From JALORV01 sp963707445 (lineage in GTDB: Bacteria > Pseudomonadota > Gammaproteobacteria > Burkholderiales > Burkholderiaceae_F), in the NCBI GenBank assembly GCA_963707445.1, contig CAVPPW010000013.1, positions 248,001 through 312,000 on the forward strand: a stretch of 64,000 bases of DNA, written 5' to 3'. A program made the translations under genes and the position numbers. Of this stretch, positions 34,960-42,700 are shown piece after piece. A model generated the notes under the pieces. That model was given only the letters and a program-made list of their open reading frames with translations. It ran no database searches and had not been told where the DNA came from. Positions within the stretch are counted from its first letter, which is position 1. Every line of letters begins with the position of its first letter.

Positions 34960-36063
34960 ATGACCGCGGTGTTCGAGCCGATCCCGTCGCGGGCTCCGCC
35001 GATCAAGCAGGCCGGCCTGGTCTACTGGCTGCGCACGAACCTCTTCGCCGACTGGAAGAGCACGCTGACGACGGTGATCGTCGCCGGACTGGCGGTGCTG
35101 TACCTGCCGCGACTTCTCGACTGGGCCATCGTCCAGGCCGTGCTGCAGCCGAACGCCGAGATCTGCCAGCAGGCGCGTGGCACCGGCGCGTGCTGGGGCG
35201 TGGTGGCCGAGAAATACCGACTGATCATCTTCGGGCGCTATCCGTACGAGGAGCAGTGGCGGCCGCAGATCGCGACAATCCTGCTGGTCGGCCTGCTGAT
35301 GGCGAGCTGCGTGCGCGTGTTCTGGAAGCGGTGGCTGGTGCTGGCGTGGGTGGCGGTGCTGGCGGCGTTCTTCGGGCTCATGTACGGCGGAGTGTTCGGC
35401 CTCAGCGTCGTAACGACCGACCGCTGGGGCGGCCTGCCGCTGACGATCATGCTCGCGTCGCTGTCGATCGTGCTCGCCTTCCCGCTGGCGGTGCTGGTGG
35501 CGCTCGGGCGGCGTTCGAAGCTGCCGGCGATCCGCACCTTCTGCGTGATCTATGTCGAGCTGATCCGCGGCGTGCCGCTGATCTCGGTGCTGTTCATGGC
35601 GCGCTTCATGTTCCCGCTGTTCATGCCGCAGGGATTCACCATCGACGTGCTGGTGCGCGTGCTGGTCGGCATCACGCTGTTTGCGGCGGCCTATTTGGCC
35701 GAGATCGTGCGCGGCGGCCTGCAGGCGATCCCGAAGGGGCAGGTCGAGGCGGCCGACTCGCTCGGCCTCACGTACTGGCAGACGCAACGCAAGATCGTGC
35801 TGCCGCAGGCATTGGCGATGGTGGTGCCGGGCATCATCAACAGCTTCATTTCGACCTTCAAGGACACGTCGCTCGTGACGATCGTGTCGCTGTACGAGCT
35901 CACGGGCTCGCTGGGGCTGGCGCTCAACTCGGACGCCAACTGGCGGCCGTTCAAGATCGAGGGCTACCTTTTCATCACGCTGATCTACTTCATCTTCTGT
36001 TTCGCGATGTCGCGTTACAGCCTGTGGGTGGAGAAGCAGCTCAACCGCAGCAAGACGCGCTAG
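34960..36063 (+). CDS. aapM: General L-amino-acid ABC transporter permease (AapM-like)
   Basis: 367 residues, intact, ATG at 34960. It has the AapM-type layout: a long N-terminal region (VYWLRTNLFADWKSTLTTVI), the periplasmic insert with CQQARGTGACWGVVAEKYRL, helices LATILLV-type through SLSIVLAFPLAVLVALGRRS, VIYVELIRGVPLISVLFMAR, and the EAA loop GQVEAADSLGLTYWQTQRKI with LPQALAMVVPGIINSFISTF. Partner of AapQ. The upstream gap of 149 bp holds repeat R3, unlike the tight spacing to the ATPase gene downstream. Confidence 0.93.
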   Translation: MTAVFEPIPSRAPPIKQAGLVYWLRTNLFADWKSTLTTVIVAGLAVLYLPRLLDWAIVQAVLQPNAEICQQARGTGACWGVVAEKYRLIIFGRYPYEEQWRPQIATILLVGLLMASCVRVFWKRWLVLAWVAVLAAFFGLMYGGVFGLSVVTTDRWGGLPLTIMLASLSIVLAFPLAVLVALGRRSKLPAIRTFCVIYVELIRGVPLISVLFMARFMFPLFMPQGFTIDVLVRVLVGITLFAAAYLAEIVRGGLQAIPKGQVEAADSLGLTYWQTQRKIVLPQALAMVVPGIINSFISTFKDTSLVTIVSLYELTGSLGLALNSDANWRPFKIEGYLFITLIYFIFCFAMSRYSLWVEKQLNRSKTR

Positions 36064-36075
36064 AGAGCCGCGACC

Positions 36076-36826
36076 ATGACGACCCGACCAGAACATCATC
36101 ACCTTCGACAAGGTCAACAAGTGGTACGGCAACAACTTCCACGTGCTGCGCGACATCGACCTGCACGTCAAGAAGGGCGAGCGCATCGTCATCTGCGGCC
36201 CTTCGGGCTCGGGCAAGTCGACGCTGATCCGCTGCATCAACCGCCTCGAGGAGTACCAGGAGGGCAAGCTGGCGGTCGACGGCATCGAGCTCACCGATGA
36301 CGTGAAGGCGATCGAGAAGATCCGACGCGAGGTCGGGATGGTGTTCCAGCAGTTCAACCTGTTCCCGCACCTGACGGTGATGCAGAACCTGACGCTGGCG
36401 CCGATGTGGGTCACCGGCATGCCGAAGGCCGAAGCCGAGGAGCGCGCGATGACGCAGCTGAAGCGCGTGCGCATCGCCGAGCAGGCGCAGAAGTTCCCGC
36501 TGCAGCTGTCGGGCGGCCAGCAGCAGCGCGTGGCGATCGCGCGCGCGCTGTGCCTGACGCCGAAGGTGATGCTGTTCGATGAGCCGACCTCGGCGCTCGA
36601 TCCGGAGATGATCAAGGAAGTGCTTGACGTGATGATCGAGCTCGCCGGGCTGGGCATCACGATGCTGTGCGTGACGCACGAGATGGGCTTCGCGAAGGCG
36701 GTGGCCGACCGCGTGATCTTCATGGACCAGGGCCAGATCATCGAACAGAACAATCCGCACGACTTCTTCGACCATCCGAAGAGCGAGCGCACGCGCGACT
36801 TCCTGTCGAAGATCCTCGGCCACTAG
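36076..36826 (+). CDS. aapP: General L-amino-acid ABC transporter ATP-binding protein (AapP-like, one frameshift)
   Basis: About 250 residues; the frame slips near 36090, within the first ten codons. NIITFDKVNKWYGNNFHVLR follows, then Walker A ICGPSGSGKSTLIRCINRLE, the Q-loop GMVFQQFNLFPHLTVMQNLT, signature QLSGGQQQRVAIARALCLTP, Walker B VMLFDEPTSALDPEMIKEV and H-loop CVTHEMGFAKAVADRVIFMD. This is the standard polar-amino-acid (GlnQ/AapP) ATPase. It starts 12 bp after aapM and completes the transporter. Confidence 0.94.
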
Positions 36827-36860
36827 GCCGGACGCGTTCCGAGCGCGGCACGCGGCCGCG

Positions 36861-38465
36861 ATGTCGATGCCCGAACTGTCATGGCCGCATTGGGGGACGA
36901 TCGCGATCGTGGCGGACTGGGTGATCCGCCTGCTGATGCTGCCGATCGTGCCGACGCGGCGCTCGCCCGAGGCTGCAAAGGGCTGGCTGCTGCTGATTTT
37001 CTTCCTGCCGTGGGTCGGCCTCGTGGCCTACGTGCTGATCGGGCGGCCGCGGCTGCCGCGCTGGCGGCTCGAGCGCCTGCGCGAATACCTCGCGCGCGTC
37101 GAGCCGCTGCGCGCCGGCTACTTGACGATCCAGAGCATCGCACCGCCGCCGGTGCCGGCCGAGTACGAGCCGAGCATCCGGCTGTCGACCAGCCTCGCCC
37201 AGCTGCCGAACTTCGGCGGCAACGCGGTCGAACTGCTGACCGACTACGCGGCGACCCTGGACCGCATCGTCGCCGATCTTGAGTCGTCGCGCGAGACTGC
37301 GCATCTCGCCTACTACATCTTCAAGGACGACCCGAGCACGGCCCCGGTCATCGCTGCGCTCGGCCGCGCAGTTGCGCGCGGCGTGCACTGCCGGGTCCTG
37401 GTCGACGCCTTCGGCTCGCGCCCGATGATCCCGCAACTGCTGCCGCGCCTGCGCGAGCTCGGCATCGAAGCGCGCGTGGCCCTGCCGTTCCGCTGGCGCA
37501 AGCCCGAGCGCCTCGACCTGCGCAACCATCGCAAGATCGTCGTGATCGACGGTCGCATCAGTTACACCGGCTCGCAGAACATGGTCGGTCCGGACTTCAA
37601 GCCGGGTCTCACCTACAGCGAACTGGTCGCTCGCATCGAGGGACCGACGGCGCTGCAGCTGCAACTGGTGTTCGGCGCCGACTGGTTTGTCGAGACCGGT
37701 CATTACATCGGAGCAGCGGCATTTCCATCACCGCAAGCGGCAGGTGACTGTCCGGCGCAGATCCTGCCGAACGGGCCGGCCTCACCGACTCAGCGAGCCC
37801 AGCGCATGGTGGTGCAGCTGGTGCACGCCGCGCGCCAGCGGGTCGTCATCACCTCGCCCTATTTCATCCCCAGCCAGGCGCTGCAGGAGGCTCTCGAAAC
37901 GGCTGCGCAGCGCGGCGTCGAGGTGCACCTGATCGTCGACCACCGCAAGGACCAGTTCATGGTCGCCAATGCGCAGCGCTCGTACTACGAATCGCTGCTG
38001 GCGGCGGGCGTTCGCATACACGCCTACCGCGAGGCGTTCCTGCACACCAAGTCGGTGTCGGTCGACGACGAGATCGCCTGGGTCGGCTCGTGCAACATGG
38101 ACATGCGGTCGTTCGAGCTCAACGAGGAAGTCATAGCGCTTTTTTACAGCCGCACGATCGCCAGGCAGCTGCAGGCGATCGAGGAGCGTTACATGCGCGG
38201 CGCGGAGGAGGTCGAGCTGGTCAAGTGGCGCGAGCGACCCTTCGTCGAGCAGCTGGTGCAGAACCTGACCCGGCTCGTGAGCCCGCTGCTTGTAGGGAGG
38301 TTCGAGGCGGGCGTGCAGCAGTCCGGATGCACGCCCGCAGATGACGACTCAGGACGACGAGCCGCCGTCGCCACCGCTGCCGCCGTCGCCGCCACCGCCG
38401 CCGAAGTCGGCCAGCGACGCCTGTTCCTTCGAGTAGTTCCAGTCGCCGAGGCTGGCGCAGCCTGA
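36861..38465 (+). CDS. Cardiolipin synthase-like phospholipase D (true end probably near 38295)
   Basis: The frame as written is 534 residues. Two N-terminal membrane helices (WVIRLLMLPIVPTRR; GWLLLIFFLPWVGLVAYVLI) are followed by two PLD motifs, NHRKIVVIDGRISYTGSQNM near residue 225 and HTKSVSVDDEIAWVGSCNMD near 395. It joins phospholipids to form cardiolipin in the inner membrane. Family members end at a short SPLL terminus. Here LTRLVSPLL is followed by GTAG, which would be a stop after a one-base change; beyond it the frame becomes low-complexity Ala/Arg/Val and lies antisense to a lipoprotein gene. The 38295 end is therefore preferred. Confidence 0.85.
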   Translation: MSMPELSWPHWGTIAIVADWVIRLLMLPIVPTRRSPEAAKGWLLLIFFLPWVGLVAYVLIGRPRLPRWRLERLREYLARVEPLRAGYLTIQSIAPPPVPAEYEPSIRLSTSLAQLPNFGGNAVELLTDYAATLDRIVADLESSRETAHLAYYIFKDDPSTAPVIAALGRAVARGVHCRVLVDAFGSRPMIPQLLPRLRELGIEARVALPFRWRKPERLDLRNHRKIVVIDGRISYTGSQNMVGPDFKPGLTYSELVARIEGPTALQLQLVFGADWFVETGHYIGAAAFPSPQAAGDCPAQILPNGPASPTQRAQRMVVQLVHAARQRVVITSPYFIPSQALQEALETAAQRGVEVHLIVDHRKDQFMVANAQRSYYESLLAAGVRIHAYREAFLHTKSVSVDDEIAWVGSCNMDMRSFELNEEVIALFYSRTIARQLQAIEERYMRGAEEVELVKWRERPFVEQLVQNLTRLVSPLLVGRFEAGVQQSGCTPADDDSGRRAAVATAAAVAATAAEVGQRRLFLRVVPVAEAGAA

Positions 38466-38532
38466 CAGCGCCGCGACGATGACCGCCGCTGCGATCGCCA
38501 CTGAAGCACGGATCGACTGAATTGCGTTTCAT
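38349..38532 (-). CDS. Small glycine-rich lipoprotein (frameshift near start)
   Basis: About 60 residues. A very good RBS (GATGAGGTGAACC) precedes ATG 38532. After MKR and a one-base slip comes AIQSIRASVAIAAAVIVAAL and the lipobox LSGC, then ASLGDWNYSKEQASLADF and a tail of Gly, Asp and Ser ending GGSSS. It is probably an outer-membrane-anchored lipoprotein with an intrinsically disordered tail. No homologue name can be given. It is convergent with, and overlaps, the over-extended 3' part of the cardiolipin-synthase frame. Confidence 0.65.
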
Positions 38533-38732
38533 GGTTCACCTCATCTAGGTTGGATGGTCTCTGAGAATCCACACCGCGATGTGGCGTGCGGCGTGTCTGA
38601 ACACTACGTTTCGGGGTCGCGGATTGCGACGGAAAAGACCGCGCAGTTAATGTCGACAATCCGACACGCGGGCGCGGGCGAGGGCGGCAGCGCGCTTTTG
38701 TTCATAATCGCAGCTTTTTCGGAGACGGCGCG

Positions 38733-40790
38733 ATGTCGGCGAGTGAAACAGCGGCGATGCCTGCTGCGCGCGGAACGGTCCTGCCGTACGCAGCGACGAT
38801 CTTTCTGTCGGCGTTCCTGCTGTTCCTGGTCCAACCGATCATTGCAAAGCAGATCCTGCCGTGGTTCGGCGGATCGTCGGCGGTATGGACGACGGCGTTG
38901 GTTTTCTTCCAGACCACGCTGCTTGCGGGCTATGCCTATGCCGATGCTGCGCAGCGGCTCGGTCCGCGCCGCTCGACGCTGCTGCACGTCGGTCTGCTGG
39001 GCCTGTCACTGCTGATGCTGCCGATCGTCGCTTCGCCGGAATGGAAACCGCACGGGGACGAGGCACCGATCGCGCGCATCCTGCTGCTGCTCGCGGCAAC
39101 GATCGGACTGCCATATTTTCTTCTGTCGACGACCACGCCGTTGCTGCAGGCGTGGTACTGGCGGCGCTTCCACGCGGTCGTGCCTTATCGCCTGTTCGCG
39201 CTCTCGAATTTTGCGTCGCTGCTGGCGCTGCTCGGCTTTCCGGTCCTGTTTGAGCCGTGGCTGACGCTGCCCCAACTCGGCTGGATCTGGTCGACGCTAT
39301 ACGCGGCGTTCGTGCTGATCTGTGCCGCGACCGCATGGGTCTCGTTGCGCGCCGCTGGCGACGGTGCAGGGCAGGCGCCGGCAGGTGCTACGTCCGTCGC
39401 CGAGGCGCGGCCGGCGCTGACGACGCAGTTGCGCTGGCTCGCGTTCGCGGCGATGGGTTCGGTGATGCTGCTCGCCGTAACCAACCACGTGACGCAGAAC
39501 GTTGCCAGTGTCCCGTTCCTGTGGGTGATGCCACTGTCGCTCTACCTGTTGAGCTTCGTGCTCGCGTTCGACCACCCGCGCTGGTATCGCCAGCCGGTGT
39601 TCGTGGCCGCGGTCGCACTCGCTGCCCCGGCGATGGCATGGCTGATCCCGTCGCTCGACCTCAAGCTCGCTTCCTCGGTGTTCTTCGCAGGGCTCTTCGT
39701 CGCGTGCATGTTCTGTCACGGCGAACTGGCGCGTCTGCGGCCCGATCCGCGGTTCCTGACGCGTTTTTACCTGATGATCTCGGTCGGCGGCGCCCTCGGC
39801 GCCGTCCTGGTCGCGATCGTCGCGCCGATGGCCCTGCACGGCTACTTCGAAGTCAACATCGCACTCGTGCTGCTGGCGCTGCTGGTGCTGCTGCAGCTGA
39901 AGGGCCGTCGGCGCATCGTCGGGCTGGCCGTCGTCGCGGCTACGGCGTTCTTTGCCGTGCGCGGCGGCTACGAATACGCCAGCGGGCTGCGTGTGATGGA
40001 GCGGGACTTCTATGGCGTCGTCCGTACGCGCGACAGCGCTACGCCGGTGCCGTATCGCTCGATGCTGCACGGAGGCATCATCCACGGCGGGCAGCTGCTC
40101 GGCGACGCCTATCGCAACACGCCGAGCGATTATTTCGGCCCCGGATCCGGCTACGGCCGGCTGTTCGCCGCGCTCAACGAGCTTTATCCGGCGCCGCGGC
40201 AGGTCGGCATCATCGGACTCGGCGCCGGGGTTGTCGCCTCCTACGGCCGCCGCGGCGACCGCTTCACCTTTTACGAGATCTCGCCGCGCGTGGCCGATGT
40301 GGCGCGATCCGAATTCAGCTTCCTGCGCGACACGCCGGCGGTGACTGAAGTCGTGATGGGCGACGGCCGACTCTCGCTGGAGCGTGAGCCGCCGCGGCGC
40401 TACGACGTGCTCGGCATCGACGCCTTCGCCGGCGACTCGATTCCGATGCACCTTGTGACGCGCGAGGCGATGGAGCAGTATCTGCGTCACCTGACGCCGA
40501 ACGGCGTGATCGTGTTCCAGGCCACCAATCGCTACATCGACCTGCTGCCGGTGGTGAAACGCCTGGCTGCGGAAAGTGGCATGGACGCCGTACTGGTGTC
40601 CGACATCCCGTCGGGCTCGGACATCGGACCGGAATACTGGCTCTCGGCGACCGACCAAATCCTGGTCACGCGCAATCGCGCGCTGTTCGGTGCTGACGCA
40701 TTGCGCTACGTCGTGACACCGATCAGCGACCGCGCCGACCTCGCGACGTTCACCGATACGCACCACAACCTGTTCCGCATCCTCAAGTAG
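38733..40790 (+). CDS. Membrane-embedded spermidine-synthase-like protein
   Basis: 685 residues, intact. The N-terminal half has about ten transmembrane helices (YAATIFLSAFLLFLVQPIIA; ILLLLAATIGLPYFLLSTTT; WIWSTLYAAFVLICAATAWV; FVAAVALAAPAMAWLIPSLD). The C-terminal third is a Rossmann methyltransferase/spermidine-synthase fold: QVGIIGLGAGVVASYG near residue 495, FTFYEISPRVADVARSEF, and DVLGIDAFAGDSIPMHLVTR. These fusions are widespread in proteobacteria but uncharacterised. The glycine-rich SAM-type loop is conserved. It ends 3 bp before the glycerate kinase gene, so the two are probably co-transcribed. Confidence 0.85.
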   Translation: MSASETAAMPAARGTVLPYAATIFLSAFLLFLVQPIIAKQILPWFGGSSAVWTTALVFFQTTLLAGYAYADAAQRLGPRRSTLLHVGLLGLSLLMLPIVASPEWKPHGDEAPIARILLLLAATIGLPYFLLSTTTPLLQAWYWRRFHAVVPYRLFALSNFASLLALLGFPVLFEPWLTLPQLGWIWSTLYAAFVLICAATAWVSLRAAGDGAGQAPAGATSVAEARPALTTQLRWLAFAAMGSVMLLAVTNHVTQNVASVPFLWVMPLSLYLLSFVLAFDHPRWYRQPVFVAAVALAAPAMAWLIPSLDLKLASSVFFAGLFVACMFCHGELARLRPDPRFLTRFYLMISVGGALGAVLVAIVAPMALHGYFEVNIALVLLALLVLLQLKGRRRIVGLAVVAATAFFAVRGGYEYASGLRVMERDFYGVVRTRDSATPVPYRSMLHGGIIHGGQLLGDAYRNTPSDYFGPGSGYGRLFAALNELYPAPRQVGIIGLGAGVVASYGRRGDRFTFYEISPRVADVARSEFSFLRDTPAVTEVVMGDGRLSLEREPPRRYDVLGIDAFAGDSIPMHLVTREAMEQYLRHLTPNGVIVFQATNRYIDLLPVVKRLAAESGMDAVLVSDIPSGSDIGPEYWLSATDQILVTRNRALFGADALRYVVTPISDRADLATFTDTHHNLFRILK

Positions 40791-40793
40791 CGG

Positions 40794-42077
40794 ATGAACC
40801 CGCACATCGAACTGCTAAAGGCGAGCTTCGATGCGGCTGTCGCGGCGGCCGATCCTGCACGCATGCTTGCGGCGCACCTGCCCGCGCCGCCGGATCGTGC
40901 GCTGGTCGTCGGCGCAGGCAAGGCGGCAGCCAGCATGGCGTCTGCGGTCGAGCACGCCTGGCCGGCGGTAAATCTCGACGGCCTCGTCATCACGCGCTAT
41001 GCGCATGGCTCGCCGACCCGCGCGGTGCGCGTCGTCGAAGCGGGCCATCCGGTTCCTGACGCCGCCGGTGAAACGGCGTCCCGGGAGATCCTCGACCGGG
41101 TGCACGCGATGCGCGCCGGCGATCTGCTGCTGACGCTGGTTTCCGGCGGCGGCTCGAGCCTGTTGTCGTTGCCGGTGCCCGATGTGTCAATGGACGACCT
41201 CAAGCGCGTGACGCGCGATTTGCTTGCGAGCGGCGCGCCGATCGAGCAGATGAACGTCGTGCGCAAGCACCTGTCGCAGATCGCCGGCGGGCGCTTGGCC
41301 GACGCGGCTGTCGACCGTGGCGCGCGCGTCCTCGCGCTGATCGTGTCCGATGTCACCGGCGACGCGCCGACCGATATTGCCTCGGGGCCCTGCGCGCCGG
41401 ATCCGAGCACCTATGCCGACGCGCTCGCCGTACTGCAGCGCTGGAGCGTCACGCCTCCCGCAAGCGTGGCGGACTGGCTCGCACGCGGAGTGCGGGGTGC
41501 GGTGCCAGAAACTCCGAAGCCGGGCGACCCGCGCTTCGCAGCGGTCGAAAACCGCGTGATCGCCACGGCCCACGGCTCGCTGGAGGCGGCGGCGGAAGTG
41601 TTCAGGCGCGCCGGTATTGCTCCGGTCATTCTCGGAGACACCGTCACCGGCGAGGCCCGCGAGGTCGCGAAGGTGTACGCCGCGCTCGTGCGCGAGGTGC
41701 GCAGGCATTCCGCGCCTTTCGCGGCGCCGGTCGCACTGATCTCCGGCGGTGAATGCACGGTGACGCTGCCGGCCGGATCGCGCGGACGCGGCGGCCGCTG
41801 CAGCGAGTTCCTGCTGTCGCTCGCGGTGGAGCTCGAAAACGTGCCCGGCGTCTACGCGCTCGCCGCTGACACCGACGGCATCGATGGCAGCGAAGACAAC
41901 GCCGGCGCCTGGCTCGCTCCAGAAACGGTGAGCCGCGCCGCAGCCGCGGGCGTCCGCGCGCGCGGCGCGCTCGATACGCACGACGCCTACGGCTTCTTCG
42001 CCGCCGCGGGCAGCCTGCTCGTCACCGGCCCGACGCGCACCAACGTCAACGACTATCGGGTGATCCTCGTCACCTGA
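40794..42077 (+). CDS. Glycerate 2-kinase (MOFRL family)
   Basis: 427 residues, intact. The N-terminal half has LVVGAGKAAASMASAVEHAW, LVSGGGSSLLSLPVP, QMNVVRKHLSQIAGGRLADA and SDVTGDAPTDIASGPCAPDP. The C-terminal MOFRL part has ALISGGECTVTLPAGSRGRG, GRCSEFLLSLAVELE, ADTDGIDGSEDNAGAWLAPE and TGPTRTNVNDYRVILV. It phosphorylates D-glycerate to 2-phosphoglycerate, feeding glyoxylate, tartronate or sugar-acid degradation into lower glycolysis. No tartronate semialdehyde reductase gene is adjacent, although a D-erythronate dehydrogenase homologue lies 5 kb away. Confidence 0.92.
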   Translation: MNPHIELLKASFDAAVAAADPARMLAAHLPAPPDRALVVGAGKAAASMASAVEHAWPAVNLDGLVITRYAHGSPTRAVRVVEAGHPVPDAAGETASREILDRVHAMRAGDLLLTLVSGGGSSLLSLPVPDVSMDDLKRVTRDLLASGAPIEQMNVVRKHLSQIAGGRLADAAVDRGARVLALIVSDVTGDAPTDIASGPCAPDPSTYADALAVLQRWSVTPPASVADWLARGVRGAVPETPKPGDPRFAAVENRVIATAHGSLEAAAEVFRRAGIAPVILGDTVTGEAREVAKVYAALVREVRRHSAPFAAPVALISGGECTVTLPAGSRGRGGRCSEFLLSLAVELENVPGVYALAADTDGIDGSEDNAGAWLAPETVSRAAAAGVRARGALDTHDAYGFFAAAGSLLVTGPTRTNVNDYRVILVT

Positions 42078-42128
42078 TGCCGACGTGCAGCGAGTCAGTC
42101 ATCGCCGCTCGCTGCCGTCCTCTGCGCC

Positions 42129-42435
42129 TTACGGCGTTTCGAGCGGGTCGAACTGCGCCAGCATGATCGGCGTGTCTTCGATGTCCCCGTCGAGCGCCGC
42201 CGGCGCGATGCGCTCCTCGCTCCAGCTGTCGGGCTCGGCGGCAGCCTGCGGCGCTTCGTCCGCCGGGAAATTCTCCTCAAACGCCGGCAGCGGCCGCTCG
42301 AGCCCAACGGTGTCGTCGGCGTATCTGGGCGTACGCGGCCGGCGCAAGCGCCAGCGCCAGCACCGTCAGCGTGGAAGCGACCATTGCAGCGGCGCGAACA
42401 CCGGTACCGATTGAAAAGAAGGAATGCCGTTTCAT
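42129..42435 (-). CDS. Small secreted acidic protein of unknown function (one frameshift)
   Basis: About 101 residues. GGGAGA lies before ATG 42435. The signal peptide is long and clear: MKRHSFFSIGTGVRAA then AMVASTLTVLALALAPAAYA-Q. After a slip near 42335 the mature part is acidic and proline-rich: YADDTVGLERPLPAFEENFP, ADEAPQAAAEPDSWSEERIA, GDIEDTPIMLAQFDPLETP. No domain is recognisable. It lies convergent to the glycerate kinase and downstream of aceE with a hairpin between. Confidence 0.6.
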
Positions 42436-42640
42436 GGGATCTCCCGCGGGCCGGCCTTGGCCCTACGACTGCGTTGAACCCGGCGCCGCCTGGCGGGCAG
42501 GCCGTCGATCGGCGAGTGCCGACGTGCAGTCACGCTACGGAGATCGCAGGGATCGCGAGACGGAACACGCCGGATCGCGCAGCCGGCGTCTGCTGCAGCT
42601 GAAATGTCGAATTTTCCGGTGCTTTCGCATGCAGTTTCGG

Positions 42641-42659
42641 GCGGCCACGCAGTGGCCGC
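42641..42659. terminator. Hairpin GCGGCCAC-GCA-GTGGCCGC between aceE and a small secreted gene
   Basis: A perfect 8-bp stem with a GCA loop, flanked on both sides by GCATGC (42627-42632 and 42670-42675). It lies 42 bp beyond the aceE stop. No U-tract follows on either strand. It may be a processing or stabilising element. The GCA loop matches that of repeat module III, but the flanks differ, so it is kept separate. Confidence 0.5.
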
Positions 42660-42700
42660 GCGGCCGCGAGCATGCTGAGTTAGCCCAACGTGCGACGGGG

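Noticed and set aside
33670..36063. 797-codon frame covering the aap permeases
   Set aside because: Only its 3' part (from 34960) is aapM; the 5' part is an out-of-frame shadow of aapQ and fuses to it by chance.
34651..36792. Long minus-strand frame antisense to aapM-aapP
   Set aside because: A shadow of real plus-strand genes; no domain or start signal.
38340..38465. C-terminal extension of the cardiolipin synthase-like protein
   Set aside because: Low-complexity Ala/Val/Arg sequence antisense to a well-formed lipoprotein gene; more likely read-through caused by an indel.
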